64,000 nucleotides of DNA from Amycolatopsis sp. 2-15. Lineage in GTDB: Bacteria > Actinomycetota > Actinomycetes > Mycobacteriales > Pseudonocardiaceae. The notes beneath the pieces are model-generated. The model searched no databases. It saw nothing but the letters and a program-made list of their open reading frames with translations, and was not told the origin of the DNA. Shown here piece by piece: positions 49,056 through 56,869 of the stretch. The stretch lies in contig NZ_CP127294.1 in NCBI RefSeq assembly GCF_030285625.1, forward strand, positions 1,126,001-1,190,000, written 5' to 3'. The position numbers and the translations under genes are program-made. Every line of letters starts with the position of its first letter. The first letter of the stretch is position 1.

Positions 49056-49916
49056 GCGGGGCGGTAGCGGTCGTGGATTTCGGACCGGGCCTCGTAGCCC
49101 GCGGACCGGTAGGTGGCGACGGCGCCGGTGTTGGAGCTCGGTGTGTAGACGAGGGCGCTCGACGAGCCCAGGGACCGGAGTGTGGCGGCCGCGGCGACGG
49201 TGATCGCGCGGCGTAGCCGTGGTGGCGGTGGCCGTGGCGGACGCCGAGGGGCCCGATGACGCCGGGGCGACCGGGGCCGGCCGACCAGACCGTGATGGCG
49301 GCGACCGGGGCGCCGTGGGCGTCGAGGGCGAGGAGGCAGCGGGCGTCGGCGTAGGGGACGCCCGTGGCCATCGTGTGCCAGGCGTCGGCCGTGAAGGTCG
49401 AGCCGGTGAAGGCGGCGCGTTGGACGGCGGTGCGAGCGGCCGCCTGCGAAGGGCCGATGACCTCGAAGCGCAAGCCGGGACGCTCGACCGCGGCGGAAAG
49501 GTCGCGGTGGAGCGGGGTCCAGGGCTCGTCCAGGGGCCAGCCGGCGTCGGCGAGCAGGTCGTGGAGGATGGCGTCGGCGGGGACCTCGAGGCTGACGCGG
49601 CCGGCGGGGAGGACGCCCCGAAGAGGCTCGGTGACGTCGGTGAAGAGGTGCTGGGCCAGGAGCTCGTCGCGGCGGGTGTCGGGGCCGTGGTGAGGCGCAG
49701 GAGGGTGGGGCCGTCCTGGAGGCCGACGGCGACGAGCCGGCCGGAGCGGCGCCAGGTGCGCAGCGCCGCGGCCGCCTGGGCAGCGCCGGCGCGCCAGAAC
49801 CAACCCAGGTCGCCCGGGTGGAGTTGCCAGGGGGTGTGGTCGCGCTGCCAGTCGCGCAGGGCGGCCACGGTTTCGGGCAGGTCCCAGACGGCCGGGGTGC
49901 TCAGCACGATCGACAT
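49052..49916 (-). pseudogene. GNAT acetyltransferase with two frameshifts
   Basis: Minus-strand protein of about 287 residues in three frames: MSIVLSTPAVWDLPETVAAL to DGPTLLRLTTAP, then DTRRDELLAQHLFTDVTEPL to GVIGPLGVRHGHRHHGY (acetyl-CoA loop region), then RRAITVAAAATLRSLGSSSA to the TAG at 49052-49054, including the typical PSSNTGAVATYRSAGYEA. Single bases appear lost in the G4 run at 49681-49684 and near 49209-49213. Convergent with the MFS gene, stops 3 bp overlapping. Confidence 0.78.
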
Positions 49917-49958
49917 GGCCCGACCAGAAAAGACCGCGCTGACCGCCGCAAACGATTA

Positions 49959-50312
49959 ACTCAGCCGCCGGTGCTGGTGAAGCGCTCGCGGAAACCGTGG
50001 AGACCATGCCGAGCTCACGCAAAAGCACGACACAACGACGCCGACCTGACCCGCAACAGTGGCGACCGCGGCACCGCAGCATCAACTCAGCCACCGGCAC
50101 TCGTGAAACGCTCCCGAAACGCCGTCGGGGCCACACCGACTCACGAGCAAAGCCACGACGCAACGACGCCGGCGAACCGAAACCGACCTGGCGCGCAATG
50201 GTGGCGACGGCGTCGTCGCAGGATTCGAGGCAGGATTTGGCGGCTTCGACGCGGATCTGTTCGACGTAGTGGGCAGGGGTGGTGTCGAGCTCGCCGCGGA
50301 AGAGGCCACCGA
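49959..50312 (-). pseudogene. Two tandem remnants of an AraC-family HTH domain
   Basis: The upstream copy (about 50076-50312) reads GLFRGELDTTPAHYVEQIRV, AAKSCLESCDDAVATIARQV, GFGSPASLRRGFARE, then a frameshift and VAPTAFRERFTSAGG. The downstream copy (49959 to about 50080) has diverged ATVAGQV, SLCRAFA, RELGMV and HGFRERFTSTGG ending in TGA, again frameshifted. Both match the C-terminal AraC/GlxA-type HTH. No N-terminal amidase-like domain remains. Confidence 0.72.
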
Positions 50313-50318
50313 ACGCAA

Positions 50319-50350
50319 GACGCCGCGGCGAGGGACCCCACCGCGGCGTC
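50319..50350 (-). terminator. Hairpin after the deazaflavin reductase gene
   Basis: GACGCCGCGG / CCGCGGCGTC, perfect 10-bp arms with a 12-nt loop, 9 bp past the stop of the next minus-strand gene. Confidence 0.65.
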
Positions 50351-50358
50351 GAGGGAGC

Positions 50359-50784
50359 TCAGGCCTCGATCGGGCTGAGGACGAAGATCGGCATCTTGCG
50401 GGTGGTCTTGGTCTGGTAGTCGGCGTAGTCGGGCCACACCTCGACGGCGCGGTCGAACCAGGTGGCGTACTCGGCGTCGTGGACTTCGCGGGCCTCGTAG
50501 TCCTTCTTGACGGGGCCGTCCTGGAGTTCGACGTGGGGGTTGGCGACGACGTTGTAGTACCAGACCGGGTTCTTCGGCGCGCCGCCGAGCGACGCGACCA
50601 CGGCGTACTCGCCGTTGTGCTCGACGCGCATCAGCGGGCTCTTGCGGAGCTTCCCGGTCTTGGCGCCCACTGAGGTCAGCACGACGACGGGCTTGCCCTG
50701 GTTGTCCGTGCCCTCTTGGCCACCGGACTTCTCGATGAGCGGACTATACCTTGCTTTGGCGCGCAGAAGTGACGGCGGCAACAC
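50359..50784 (-). CDS. Deazaflavin (F420)-dependent nitroreductase family protein
   Basis: 141 residues of the Ddn/Rv1558 split-barrel family that binds F420H2: [40 protein letters not shown] and [18 protein letters not shown], ending [19 protein letters not shown]. The core is complete, but the first about 18 residues ([19 protein letters not shown]) do not look like the usual GEYEPSPxxWVRDQVE start. GTG at 50782-50784. The TetR gene on the same strand ends 12 bp upstream. Confidence 0.9.
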   Translation of the reverse strand: MLPPSLLRAKARYSPLIEKSGGQEGTDNQGKPVVVLTSVGAKTGKLRKSPLMRVEHNGEYAVVASLGGAPKNPVWYYNVVANPHVELQDGPVKKDYEAREVHDAEYATWFDRAVEVWPDYADYQTKTTRKMPIFVLSPIEA

Positions 50785-50796
50785 TCACAGCGAAGA

Positions 50797-51408
50797 TCAG
50801 CCGCAGACGCGTTCGACCAGGGTTTTCCAGCCGGCGGCGAGATCCCGCGGCATGGCGACGGGGGCGGTGCCGTCGGAGGCGCGCAAGTAGAGCAGGAGCG
50901 GGCCTTCGAGCGCGGCCGTCAGCTGCAGGGCCAGCGCGGGGATCGCCGGGACGTCGGGGCAGGCCTCGCGCAGCAGCATCTGCACGTGGAACAGCGACGG
51001 GCTCGCCGAGACCGGGATGGGCTGGGCCGGGTCGAGCGCCGCGCGGGCCAGCACCGTGCGTTCGACGAGGAACTCCATGCGCGCGTGGCCGAACGCGACG
51101 AGGCGGTCCACGGCCGGCGCGCCCGGGCCCAGCGGCGGCGGGCCGTTGAGGACGCGCTCCTGGAACGCCGTCTCCTCCACGTCGAGCAGCGCGAGGAAGA
51201 TGCCGGCGCGCGTGCCGAAACGACGGAAGACGGTGCCCTTGCCCAGGCCGGCGCGCTCGGCGAGGCCGTCCATCGTGACCTTGTCGGCGCCGAGCTCGTC
51301 GACCATCGCGCGCGCGACCTCGATCAGGTGCGCGCGGTTACGGGCCGCGTCGGCGCGCTCCTCGCGCGGGCCGCCCAGGGGGATCGCGATGGGTTCCACG
51401 AGCGGCAC
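50797..51408 (-). CDS. TetR-family transcriptional regulator
   Basis: 203 residues. HTH at about 22-70: NRAHLIEVARAMVDELGADK, VTMDGLAERAGLGKGTVFRR, FGTRAGIFLALL; the ligand domain is all-helical with a C-terminal TetR_C-like LQLTAALEGPLLLYLRA. GTG at 51406-51408. It probably controls the F420-dependent reductase 12 bp downstream and may have controlled the lost SDR gene upstream. Confidence 0.92.
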   Translation of the reverse strand: MPLVEPIAIPLGGPREERADAARNRAHLIEVARAMVDELGADKVTMDGLAERAGLGKGTVFRRFGTRAGIFLALLDVEETAFQERVLNGPPPLGPGAPAVDRLVAFGHARMEFLVERTVLARAALDPAQPIPVSASPSLFHVQMLLREACPDVPAIPALALQLTAALEGPLLLYLRASDGTAPVAMPRDLAAGWKTLVERVCG

Positions 51409-51422
51409 GCTACCCGTCGCGG

Positions 51423-51590
51423 GTCACCGCAGGATGGACGTCGAGAGATCCCACAGGCGTTCGGAATTGGCCGGGTCCAGCGCGTACGCGGCGACGCCGG
51501 GGACACCGAACCCGGCGGGCGCGAAGGGACCACCGGGTGCCTCGTTGACGTCCTCGAAATAGCGGCCGCCGATGCCCTCGACCAGCGGAG
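51423..51590 (-). pseudogene. C-terminal fragment of a short-chain dehydrogenase
   Basis: Minus-strand reading gives LVEGIGGRYFEDVNEAPGGP, then GVAAYALDPANSERLWDLST and SILR with a TGA stop: the characteristic tail of retinol-dehydrogenase-like SDRs. The N-terminal Rossmann part with GxxxGxG and YxxxK is absent. On the opposite strand at about 51608-51658, LVKEGTACLLWLATS resembles the segment that normally precedes this tail, suggesting a rearrangement. Confidence 0.65.
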
Positions 51591-52191
51591 ACGCGGCCCG
51601 CCCAGACGTTGCAGCTGGTCAAGGAGGGGACCGCCTGCCTGCTGTGGCTCGCGACCTCACAAACCCGGCGCCGACGCGGCCACCAGCGGCATCCCGACGA
51701 CCGTACCGCCCGCCATGCTCAACGTACTCATTTCCCGCCTGCTGGAGTGGAATCCGCGGCTGAGCTGCTTGCGCCGCGTAACTCACCTCGGGCAAGCCCC
51801 CACCCATCCTCGGGGGAACGGCCCTTGTCCAGCATACCGCCACCCACCGACAAAATGATCTCCCAAGCCGAGTTGTCCACAGCCGAGCCGAGTTGTGGAC
51901 AACTGACGAAAGCGAGCTGGCACAACAGGAAACGCGGTGGCTGGGGATGTCCGGGCGGAGCAGGAAAGCGGTTCGGTGTCGTCGGCCGTGATCGAGCTGT
52001 CGGCGTGCTGCTCGGACCATGCCTGAAGAACCAGAATTCCGGGTACGGGAACCGGATTTTTGCCACCTTCTACGCCGAGGCAGGCAGGAACCCCAGCGGA
52101 GAGTCCGGGCGACGGCTCAGGCTTTTGGCTACTTTGGACAGTCCGGTCGACCGCGTGGTATCGGTTTCGCCGGCCGCCGTGGCGGAGTGAG
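51591..52191. other. Intergenic region with paired DnaA boxes
   Basis: 600 bp with no convincing gene on either strand. It contains the inverted DnaA-box pair (51873-51902) and a possible SDR fragment at its left edge. Confidence 0.55.
51873..51902. promoter_or_regulatory. Two perfect DnaA boxes in inverted orientation
   Basis: TTGTCCACA (51873-51881) and TGTGGACAA (51894-51902), exact actinobacterial DnaA-box sequences facing each other across 12 bp, inside the longer arms AGTTGTCCACA / TGTGGACAACT. Confidence 0.75.
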
Positions 52192-52896
52192 TCAGCGGTC
52201 GGAAACCGTCGCCACGAAACGCACGGCGATGTCGCGGAGTTTGGTATTGGTCGTCTGCGATTCGGTGATGAGGCGGTGCATGGCTTCGTCCGCGTTGATG
52301 CGGTGGATGGCCATGAGCATGCCCTTGGCCTGCTCGATCACGCTGCGCGACTGCATCGCGTGGTCGAGTTGTTCGGCGCGGCCGCGGGCGGCGTGGTAGC
52401 GGTGGTTCGTGCGGAGGCCGAAGGCGACCATGGTGAGGTAGACCTTGAGCAGCTGGCTGTCGAGCTCGCGGAAGCCGTGGTCGCCGAAGCCGAAGAGGTT
52501 GAGCGCGCCGGCGAGGTCCTCGTCGACGCGCAGGGGCGCGGCCAGGTAGCTGCCGAGGCCGAGTTCCTTGGTGACGTCGGTGAACTCGGGCCAGCGGTGG
52601 TCCGCGGCGGGCAGCGACAGGCGCACGATCTCGCCCGTGTCGGCGGCCTGCAGGCAGGGGCCCTCGCCGGCGGCGTACTGCGCGGCGTCGACCTGAGTGG
52701 CGCGCGGGTCGGTGGTCGCGGCGGTCTCGCCCTTGCCCGAGCGGAGCACGGTCACGCTCGCCATGTCGGCGCCCGGGACGGCGCGCACGGCTTCGGCGCA
52801 GATCACTTCGAACAGCGCGGTGCCCTGCTCGTCGTCCTCGAGGGCGCGAGTGAGGCCACGCATGGCCTCGGTGAGCTCGTCGAGCTCTTCCGACAT
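52192..52896 (-). CDS. GAF-ANTAR regulatory protein
   Basis: 234-residue one-component RNA-binding antiterminator. GAF domain (about residues 20-165: FEVICAEAVRAVPGADMASV, GEGPCLQAADTGEIVRLSLP, SYLAAPLRVDEDLAGALNLF) and ANTAR domain (about 170-225: QLDHAMQSRSVIEQAKGMLM, AIHRINADEAMHRLITESQT). ATG at 52894-52896 is chosen for GAGGAG 8 nt upstream; the longer frame to 53001 lacks this. Confidence 0.93.
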   Translation of the reverse strand: MSEELDELTEAMRGLTRALEDDEQGTALFEVICAEAVRAVPGADMASVTVLRSGKGETAATTDPRATQVDAAQYAAGEGPCLQAADTGEIVRLSLPAADHRWPEFTDVTKELGLGSYLAAPLRVDEDLAGALNLFGFGDHGFRELDSQLLKVYLTMVAFGLRTNHRYHAARGRAEQLDHAMQSRSVIEQAKGMLMAIHRINADEAMHRLITESQTTNTKLRDIAVRFVATVSDR

Positions 52897-53013
52897 CTTC
52901 GTCTCCTCATCCACTCCGCCTGTTCTCCTGTCGTGCCGCGCAGGCGGGTTCCGTTCCCGCCGGCCTCGGTGAAGCCGCTGGGATCCCAACGGAACTTTCA
53001 CGATTTTACCTGG

Positions 53014-53719
53014 TCACGCGGGACCGGCGAGCACCTCTTCGGCTTCGTCGAGCCACGCCGTGAAGACGGTGTGCGCCGCGGGGGCGAGGGTGGGGCCGTG
53101 GGTGATGGCGTCGACGCGGAGGGTGCGGGGGTCGACGCCCGCGGTGACCAGTTCGGCAGTGTGGCCGATGAGCCAGGGTTCGAGGCGCGTGTGGTCGGCT
53201 TCGAGGTGGAACTGGAGGGCGAGGGTGCCCGGGGCGGGGCTGAACGCCTGGTGGGGGGAAGCCCGGGGTTTCGGCCAGCGTCACCGAGCCGGCGGGGATG
53301 GCGAACTGATCGCCGTGCCAGTGGAGGACGGGGACGCCGTCCAAAGGGGACAGAATCGAGTCGCGGCCGGTGGGGGTCAAGGCCAGCCGCGAGTAGCCGA
53401 TTTCCTTCTTGCCGGTCGGGGTGACGGCGGCGCCGAGGGCGGCGGCGATGAGCTGGGCGCCGAGGCAAATGCCCAGGGTGGGGCGCCTCAGAAAAAGCCG
53501 CGCGGCGATCGCGGTGAGTTCGTCCGACAGGAAGGCGTACAACGCGGTGTCGCCGACGCCGATCGGGCCGCCGAGGACGACCACGACGTCCGGGGCGGAC
53601 AGCCGCTCCGGCGTGATCGGGTCGACGCCGGCTTCGAGGTAGTCGACGGTGTAGCCGCGGGCGAGCAGCAGCGGCTCGAGAACGCCGAGGTCCTCGAAAG
53701 CCACGTGTCGAACCGCCAA
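53014..53719 (-). pseudogene. Class I glutamine amidotransferase, one frameshift
   Basis: About 235 residues of a GuaA-like amidotransferase (GATase1). First frame: VAFEDLGVLEPLLLARGYTV, VVVLGGPIGVGD, GICLGAQLIAAALGA with the nucleophile Cys, HWHGDQFAIP and ETPGFP. After the C6 run (plus-strand G6 at 53253-53258), the other frame continues HQAFSPAPGTLALQFHLEAD (the catalytic His-x-Glu region) to VLAGPA and TGA. One extra base in the run explains the shift. Start TTG at 53717-53719, just after the XRE-cupin stop. Confidence 0.82.
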
Positions 53720-53731
53720 CGCGCGCTCGGG

Positions 53732-54274
53732 TCACGCTTGCTCCTCCGGGGCCGCGATCACCAAGAGCACCTCGGCGGGCTCAGGGCTGATCGACTTGAC
53801 GTAGTGGGGAATCCCGCCGCGGAAGTACACCGAGTCGCCCGCGGCCAGGCGTTCCGTGCGGTCCGGGAAACGCATCTCGATCTCGCCGGAGCGCACGAGG
53901 ATGAGCTCGTCACCGGAGTGCGCGCGGTAGAGGCACTCGACCTCGTCGGCCGGCGGATAGATGAGGAACGGCAGCATCTGCTTGCCGACCACGCCGCCGG
54001 CGAGGTGCACGAAGCTCGAACCGGAGTCGGGCACGGTCGGGTCCGCGGCGGTGCCGACGCGGCGGACTTCGAGGTTGGCGCTGTCCTGCGCGTCGCCGAA
54101 GAGCTGGGTGACGTCGACGCCCAAGGCCTCCGCGAGGCCGATCGCGACGGCGATGGAGGGCGTGCTGTTGCCTCGCTCCACTTTGGACAGATACGACTTG
54201 GTGAGGCCCGTCCGGCGGGCGAGCTCGTCGAGCGTCCAGCCGCGTTCCTGGCGCAGCATCCGGAGGGTCCTCAC
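53732..54274 (-). CDS. XRE-cupin transcriptional regulator
   Basis: 180 residues. XRE HTH at about 5-60 (LRQERGWTLDELARRTGLTK, YLSKVERGNSTPSIAVAIGL) and a C-terminal cupin_2 (about 115-175: YRAHSGDELILVRSGEIEMR, FRGGIPHYVKSI). Such proteins sense amino-acid or polyamine-type ligands. GTG at 54272-54274. The perfect inverted repeat at 54300-54316 lies between it and the divergent amidase remnant, fitting its operator. The amidotransferase follows 12 bp downstream. Confidence 0.92.
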   Translation of the reverse strand: MRTLRMLRQERGWTLDELARRTGLTKSYLSKVERGNSTPSIAVAIGLAEALGVDVTQLFGDAQDSANLEVRRVGTAADPTVPDSGSSFVHLAGGVVGKQMLPFLIYPPADEVECLYRAHSGDELILVRSGEIEMRFPDRTERLAAGDSVYFRGGIPHYVKSISPEPAEVLLVIAAPEEQA

Positions 54275-54299
54275 GTATCGCAGCCTCTCACCTGGTCAG

Positions 54300-54316
54300 T
54301 GTCTCAGAATGAGACA
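54300..54316. promoter_or_regulatory. Operator candidate of the XRE-cupin regulator
   Basis: TGTCTCA-GAA-TGAGACA, perfect 7-bp arms with a 3-bp spacer, 26 bp upstream of the regulator start. Confidence 0.65.
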
Positions 54317-54335
54317 TGGTTGACGATAGGAAACC

Positions 54336-55671
54336 TTGTGTCATAGCGGCCGGGCGTCCTACCTTCGAACGGTCAACCCGCACGTCAACGCGATCACCAA
54401 CCGGTTCTACGACCAGGCCCGGCAGCAGGCGGCCGACGCCGACCAGCGCTACCGCGAAAGAACCGCGCGCCCGCTCGAGGGAATTCCCTTCGCTGTCAAG
54501 GAACTGCACCCCGTGAAGGGCGTGACGACGTCGTGGGGCTCCAAGATCTTCGAAGGCGTCGAGGCCGACCACACGTTGCCGGCCATGCAGCGCATGTTCG
54601 ACGCCGGCGCGATCATGCACATCCGCACCACCACGCCGGAGTTCGCGCACTGCGGCCACTGCCACAGCCCGCTCTACGACATCACCCGCAACCCGTGGAA
54701 CCTCGACTTCAGCAGCGGTGGCTCATCCGGCGGCTCGTCCGTCGCCGTCGCGACCGGGATGGCCCTGCTGGCCGGGGGCGACGACGGCGGCGGCTCGCTA
54801 CGCATGCCCGCGTCGTCGTGCGGGATCGTCGGGTACAAGGCGCCGTTCGGGCGCAACCCGTCGGCGCTGCTGGACACGATGTTCGAGGCCATCGTGCACG
54901 TCGGCGTGCTCGGCCGGACCGTGGGTGACGTGGCGCTCGCGCAGAACGTCGTCTCCGGTCAGCACCCGGACGACATCACGACCCTGCGCGAACGCGTGAC
55001 CATTCCCGCTGGTCCCGGCTCCGTGGAAGGCGTGCGCATCGCGTACTCGCCGGACCTGGGTTACGTCGAGGTCGGCACCGAGGTCGCGCGGAAGACGGAG
55101 GAAGCCGTCGCGAAGCTGGCCGAGGCCGGCGCCGTGGTGGAGCAGGTGGACCTCGGCTGGAACGAGAGCACGTACGACGCCTGGGTCACACTGGCAAGGG
55201 CTGTTCGCGGCCATCGCCGGCGAGCACATCCCGCAGTGGCAGTACAAAATGGACCCGTTCGTGCGCCACCTCATCCTGCAGGGCCAGCAGCTCGACCACG
55301 TGCGGGTCAAGAAGACGGAGCTCGTGCGCACGGAGATGTGGACGAAGCTGTCGGCCGTCTTCGCGAACTACGACCTGCTGATGTGCCCGACGCAGGCCGT
55401 GCCCGCACTGGCCGCGAACCACCAGAACGACGACAAGTCCTTCACCATCAACGGAAAGCCGGTCGACGCCTACCTCGCGTGGGCACTGACCTACCCGTTC
55501 AACCTGCTGAGCCAGCTCCCGGTGCTCACCGTGCCGTCGGGCGTCAGCTCGTCGGGCGTACCGACGGGGCTGCAGATCGTCGGCAAGCCGTACCACGACG
55601 AGGCGGTGTTCTCGGCGGCGAAGACGTTCGAAGCCGTCGCGCCGTGGGCGCAGCGGCACCCGAACCTTTAG
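54336..55671 (+). pseudogene. Amidase, N-terminally truncated and frameshifted
   Basis: Amidase-signature protein: VNPHVNAITNRFYDQARQQA, FAVKELHPVKG with the catalytic Lys, SSGGSSGGSSVAVATG with Ser, GGDDGGGSLRMPASSCGIVG, then after a shift at about 55191-55200 KMDPFVRHLILQGQQLDHVR to QRHPNL and TAG. The first about 40 residues of normal amidases are missing. Divergent from the XRE-cupin gene that may once have controlled it. Confidence 0.82.
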
Positions 55672-56780
55672 GACACAGCGGTTTCAGACACAGCGGTTTC
55701 AGACACAGCGGTTTCGGGCTCGACGGTTTCAGACTCGGCAGTTCCGGCCGCCGCGGGCTCGGATTCGGCGGAGGGGCGCTCAGCCGGGCTTGCCCCCGCT
55801 GAGTCCGCCCGGCGCTTCCGGAGCCGCCGAACCACGAAAACGACAACGAGCACCAGCAAAACCAGCACGACCAGCAACGTCCACGGGATCGCCCAGCCAC
55901 CAGCCGAACCCGTCACCACAGCGAGCGGCGCGACGGAGCCGGACGCGTCGGTGAGCAACGGCGTCAGCGAAACGTCAGCGGACACGCGCACCCCCGGAAC
56001 CACACCGTGAACGGGCACCGAAACGTGCCACGTCTCCCCCGGCAGCAGCTGCGGCGAGTCCGGGATCGCGGCGGCCGGGGCGGTCCAGGCACCGAACAGA
56101 CTGGCGACCGACGCGCTCTGACGGGCGGCGGCGATGGCGTTGCCGGTGTTGTGCAGGGTGTAGGACAGCGTGGCGTCGCCCGTGCCGAACGGGTTCGCCG
56201 TCCCCGAGTAGTCGACGTGCGCGTCCTCCACGGACAACGCGGGAGCCAGGTCACCGCCCACGCGCAGGCGGATCCGGATGCCGAGGCGGCGCTCGACGGT
56301 GCCCTGCTGCACCGACGTCACGATGCCGCCCAGGAAGTCACCGGCCTTGGTGCCGGCAGGAACGGCGATGGTTAAAGGCACGTCGGCCGATTCGCCGGGC
56401 CCGAGCTTCAGGTGGTCGCTCGCCGCGCGCGCCCACGCGCCGACGCCGACCGACTTCTTGTCGCGCGCGAGGAGGTCGACCTGCCCATCCGGCCGGGTGA
56501 ACGCGTCCGCGGTGTACACGGCCAGCTCCAGCGGCGCGGGGCCGTTGTTGACGACCTTGAGGCCGTCGTGCACCTGCTCCCCGGCCTCGGCGGTGTAGCT
56601 GTAGTTGACGCGGTCGGCGCCGAACTCGTTGGCCGCGGTGCTGACGGCCCAGGGCACGGTGTCTTGAGAAGCGGTGTCCTGGGAACTGGTGTCCTGGGCG
56701 GCGGCGGGCATCGCCGTGGTGGCGGCGAACCCGGCGGCGAGCAGCACCGCGGCGAGCGCGCGGGTGAGCGTGGAACGCAT
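55668..56780 (-). CDS. Secreted, membrane-anchored DUF916-like protein
   Basis: 370 residues: signal peptide (MRSTLTRALAAVLLAAGFAA, cleavage near AAAQ), a WxL-interacting/DUF916-type domain (about 45-270: NYSYTAEAGEQVHDGLKVVN, TADAFTRPDGQVDLLARDKK, FLGGIVTSVQQGTVERRLGI), a C-terminal membrane helix (about 298-318) and a basic plus Ser/Glu-rich inside tail. The tail ends in ETAVSETAVSETAVS, encoded by a 15-bp tandem repeat (GACACAGCGGTTTCA on the plus strand, from 55672). Such proteins bind peptidoglycan-associated partners. ATG at 56778-56780. Confidence 0.82.
   Translation of the reverse strand: MRSTLTRALAAVLLAAGFAATTAMPAAAQDTSSQDTASQDTVPWAVSTAANEFGADRVNYSYTAEAGEQVHDGLKVVNNGPAPLELAVYTADAFTRPDGQVDLLARDKKSVGVGAWARAASDHLKLGPGESADVPLTIAVPAGTKAGDFLGGIVTSVQQGTVERRLGIRIRLRVGGDLAPALSVEDAHVDYSGTANPFGTGDATLSYTLHNTGNAIAAARQSASVASLFGAWTAPAAAIPDSPQLLPGETWHVSVPVHGVVPGVRVSADVSLTPLLTDASGSVAPLAVVTGSAGGWAIPWTLLVVLVLLVLVVVFVVRRLRKRRADSAGASPAERPSAESEPAAAGTAESETVEPETAVSETAVSETAVS
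55672..55716. repeat. 15-bp tandem repeat, three copies
   Basis: Unit GACACAGCGGTTTCA repeated three times at the 3' end of the DUF916-like gene, in phase and giving ETAVS repeats. Copy number could vary between strains. Confidence 0.7.
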
Positions 56781-56869
56781 GTGCAGTCCTCGGGCAGGTG
56801 ATCAGAACGGAGTGGGCGGCAGGGGCGGGTGCCGGCGAGCACCCGCCCCTGCCTGGTGGATCAGGCGAG

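Noticed and set aside
47703..49916. A 737-residue minus-strand frame
   Set aside because: It joins the real GNAT N-terminus to antisense of the MFS gene after a frameshift; only the first part is meaningful.
46724..50312. Prophage or integrative element
   Set aside because: No integrase, excisionase, portal, capsid or replication gene and no second attachment-site copy were found.
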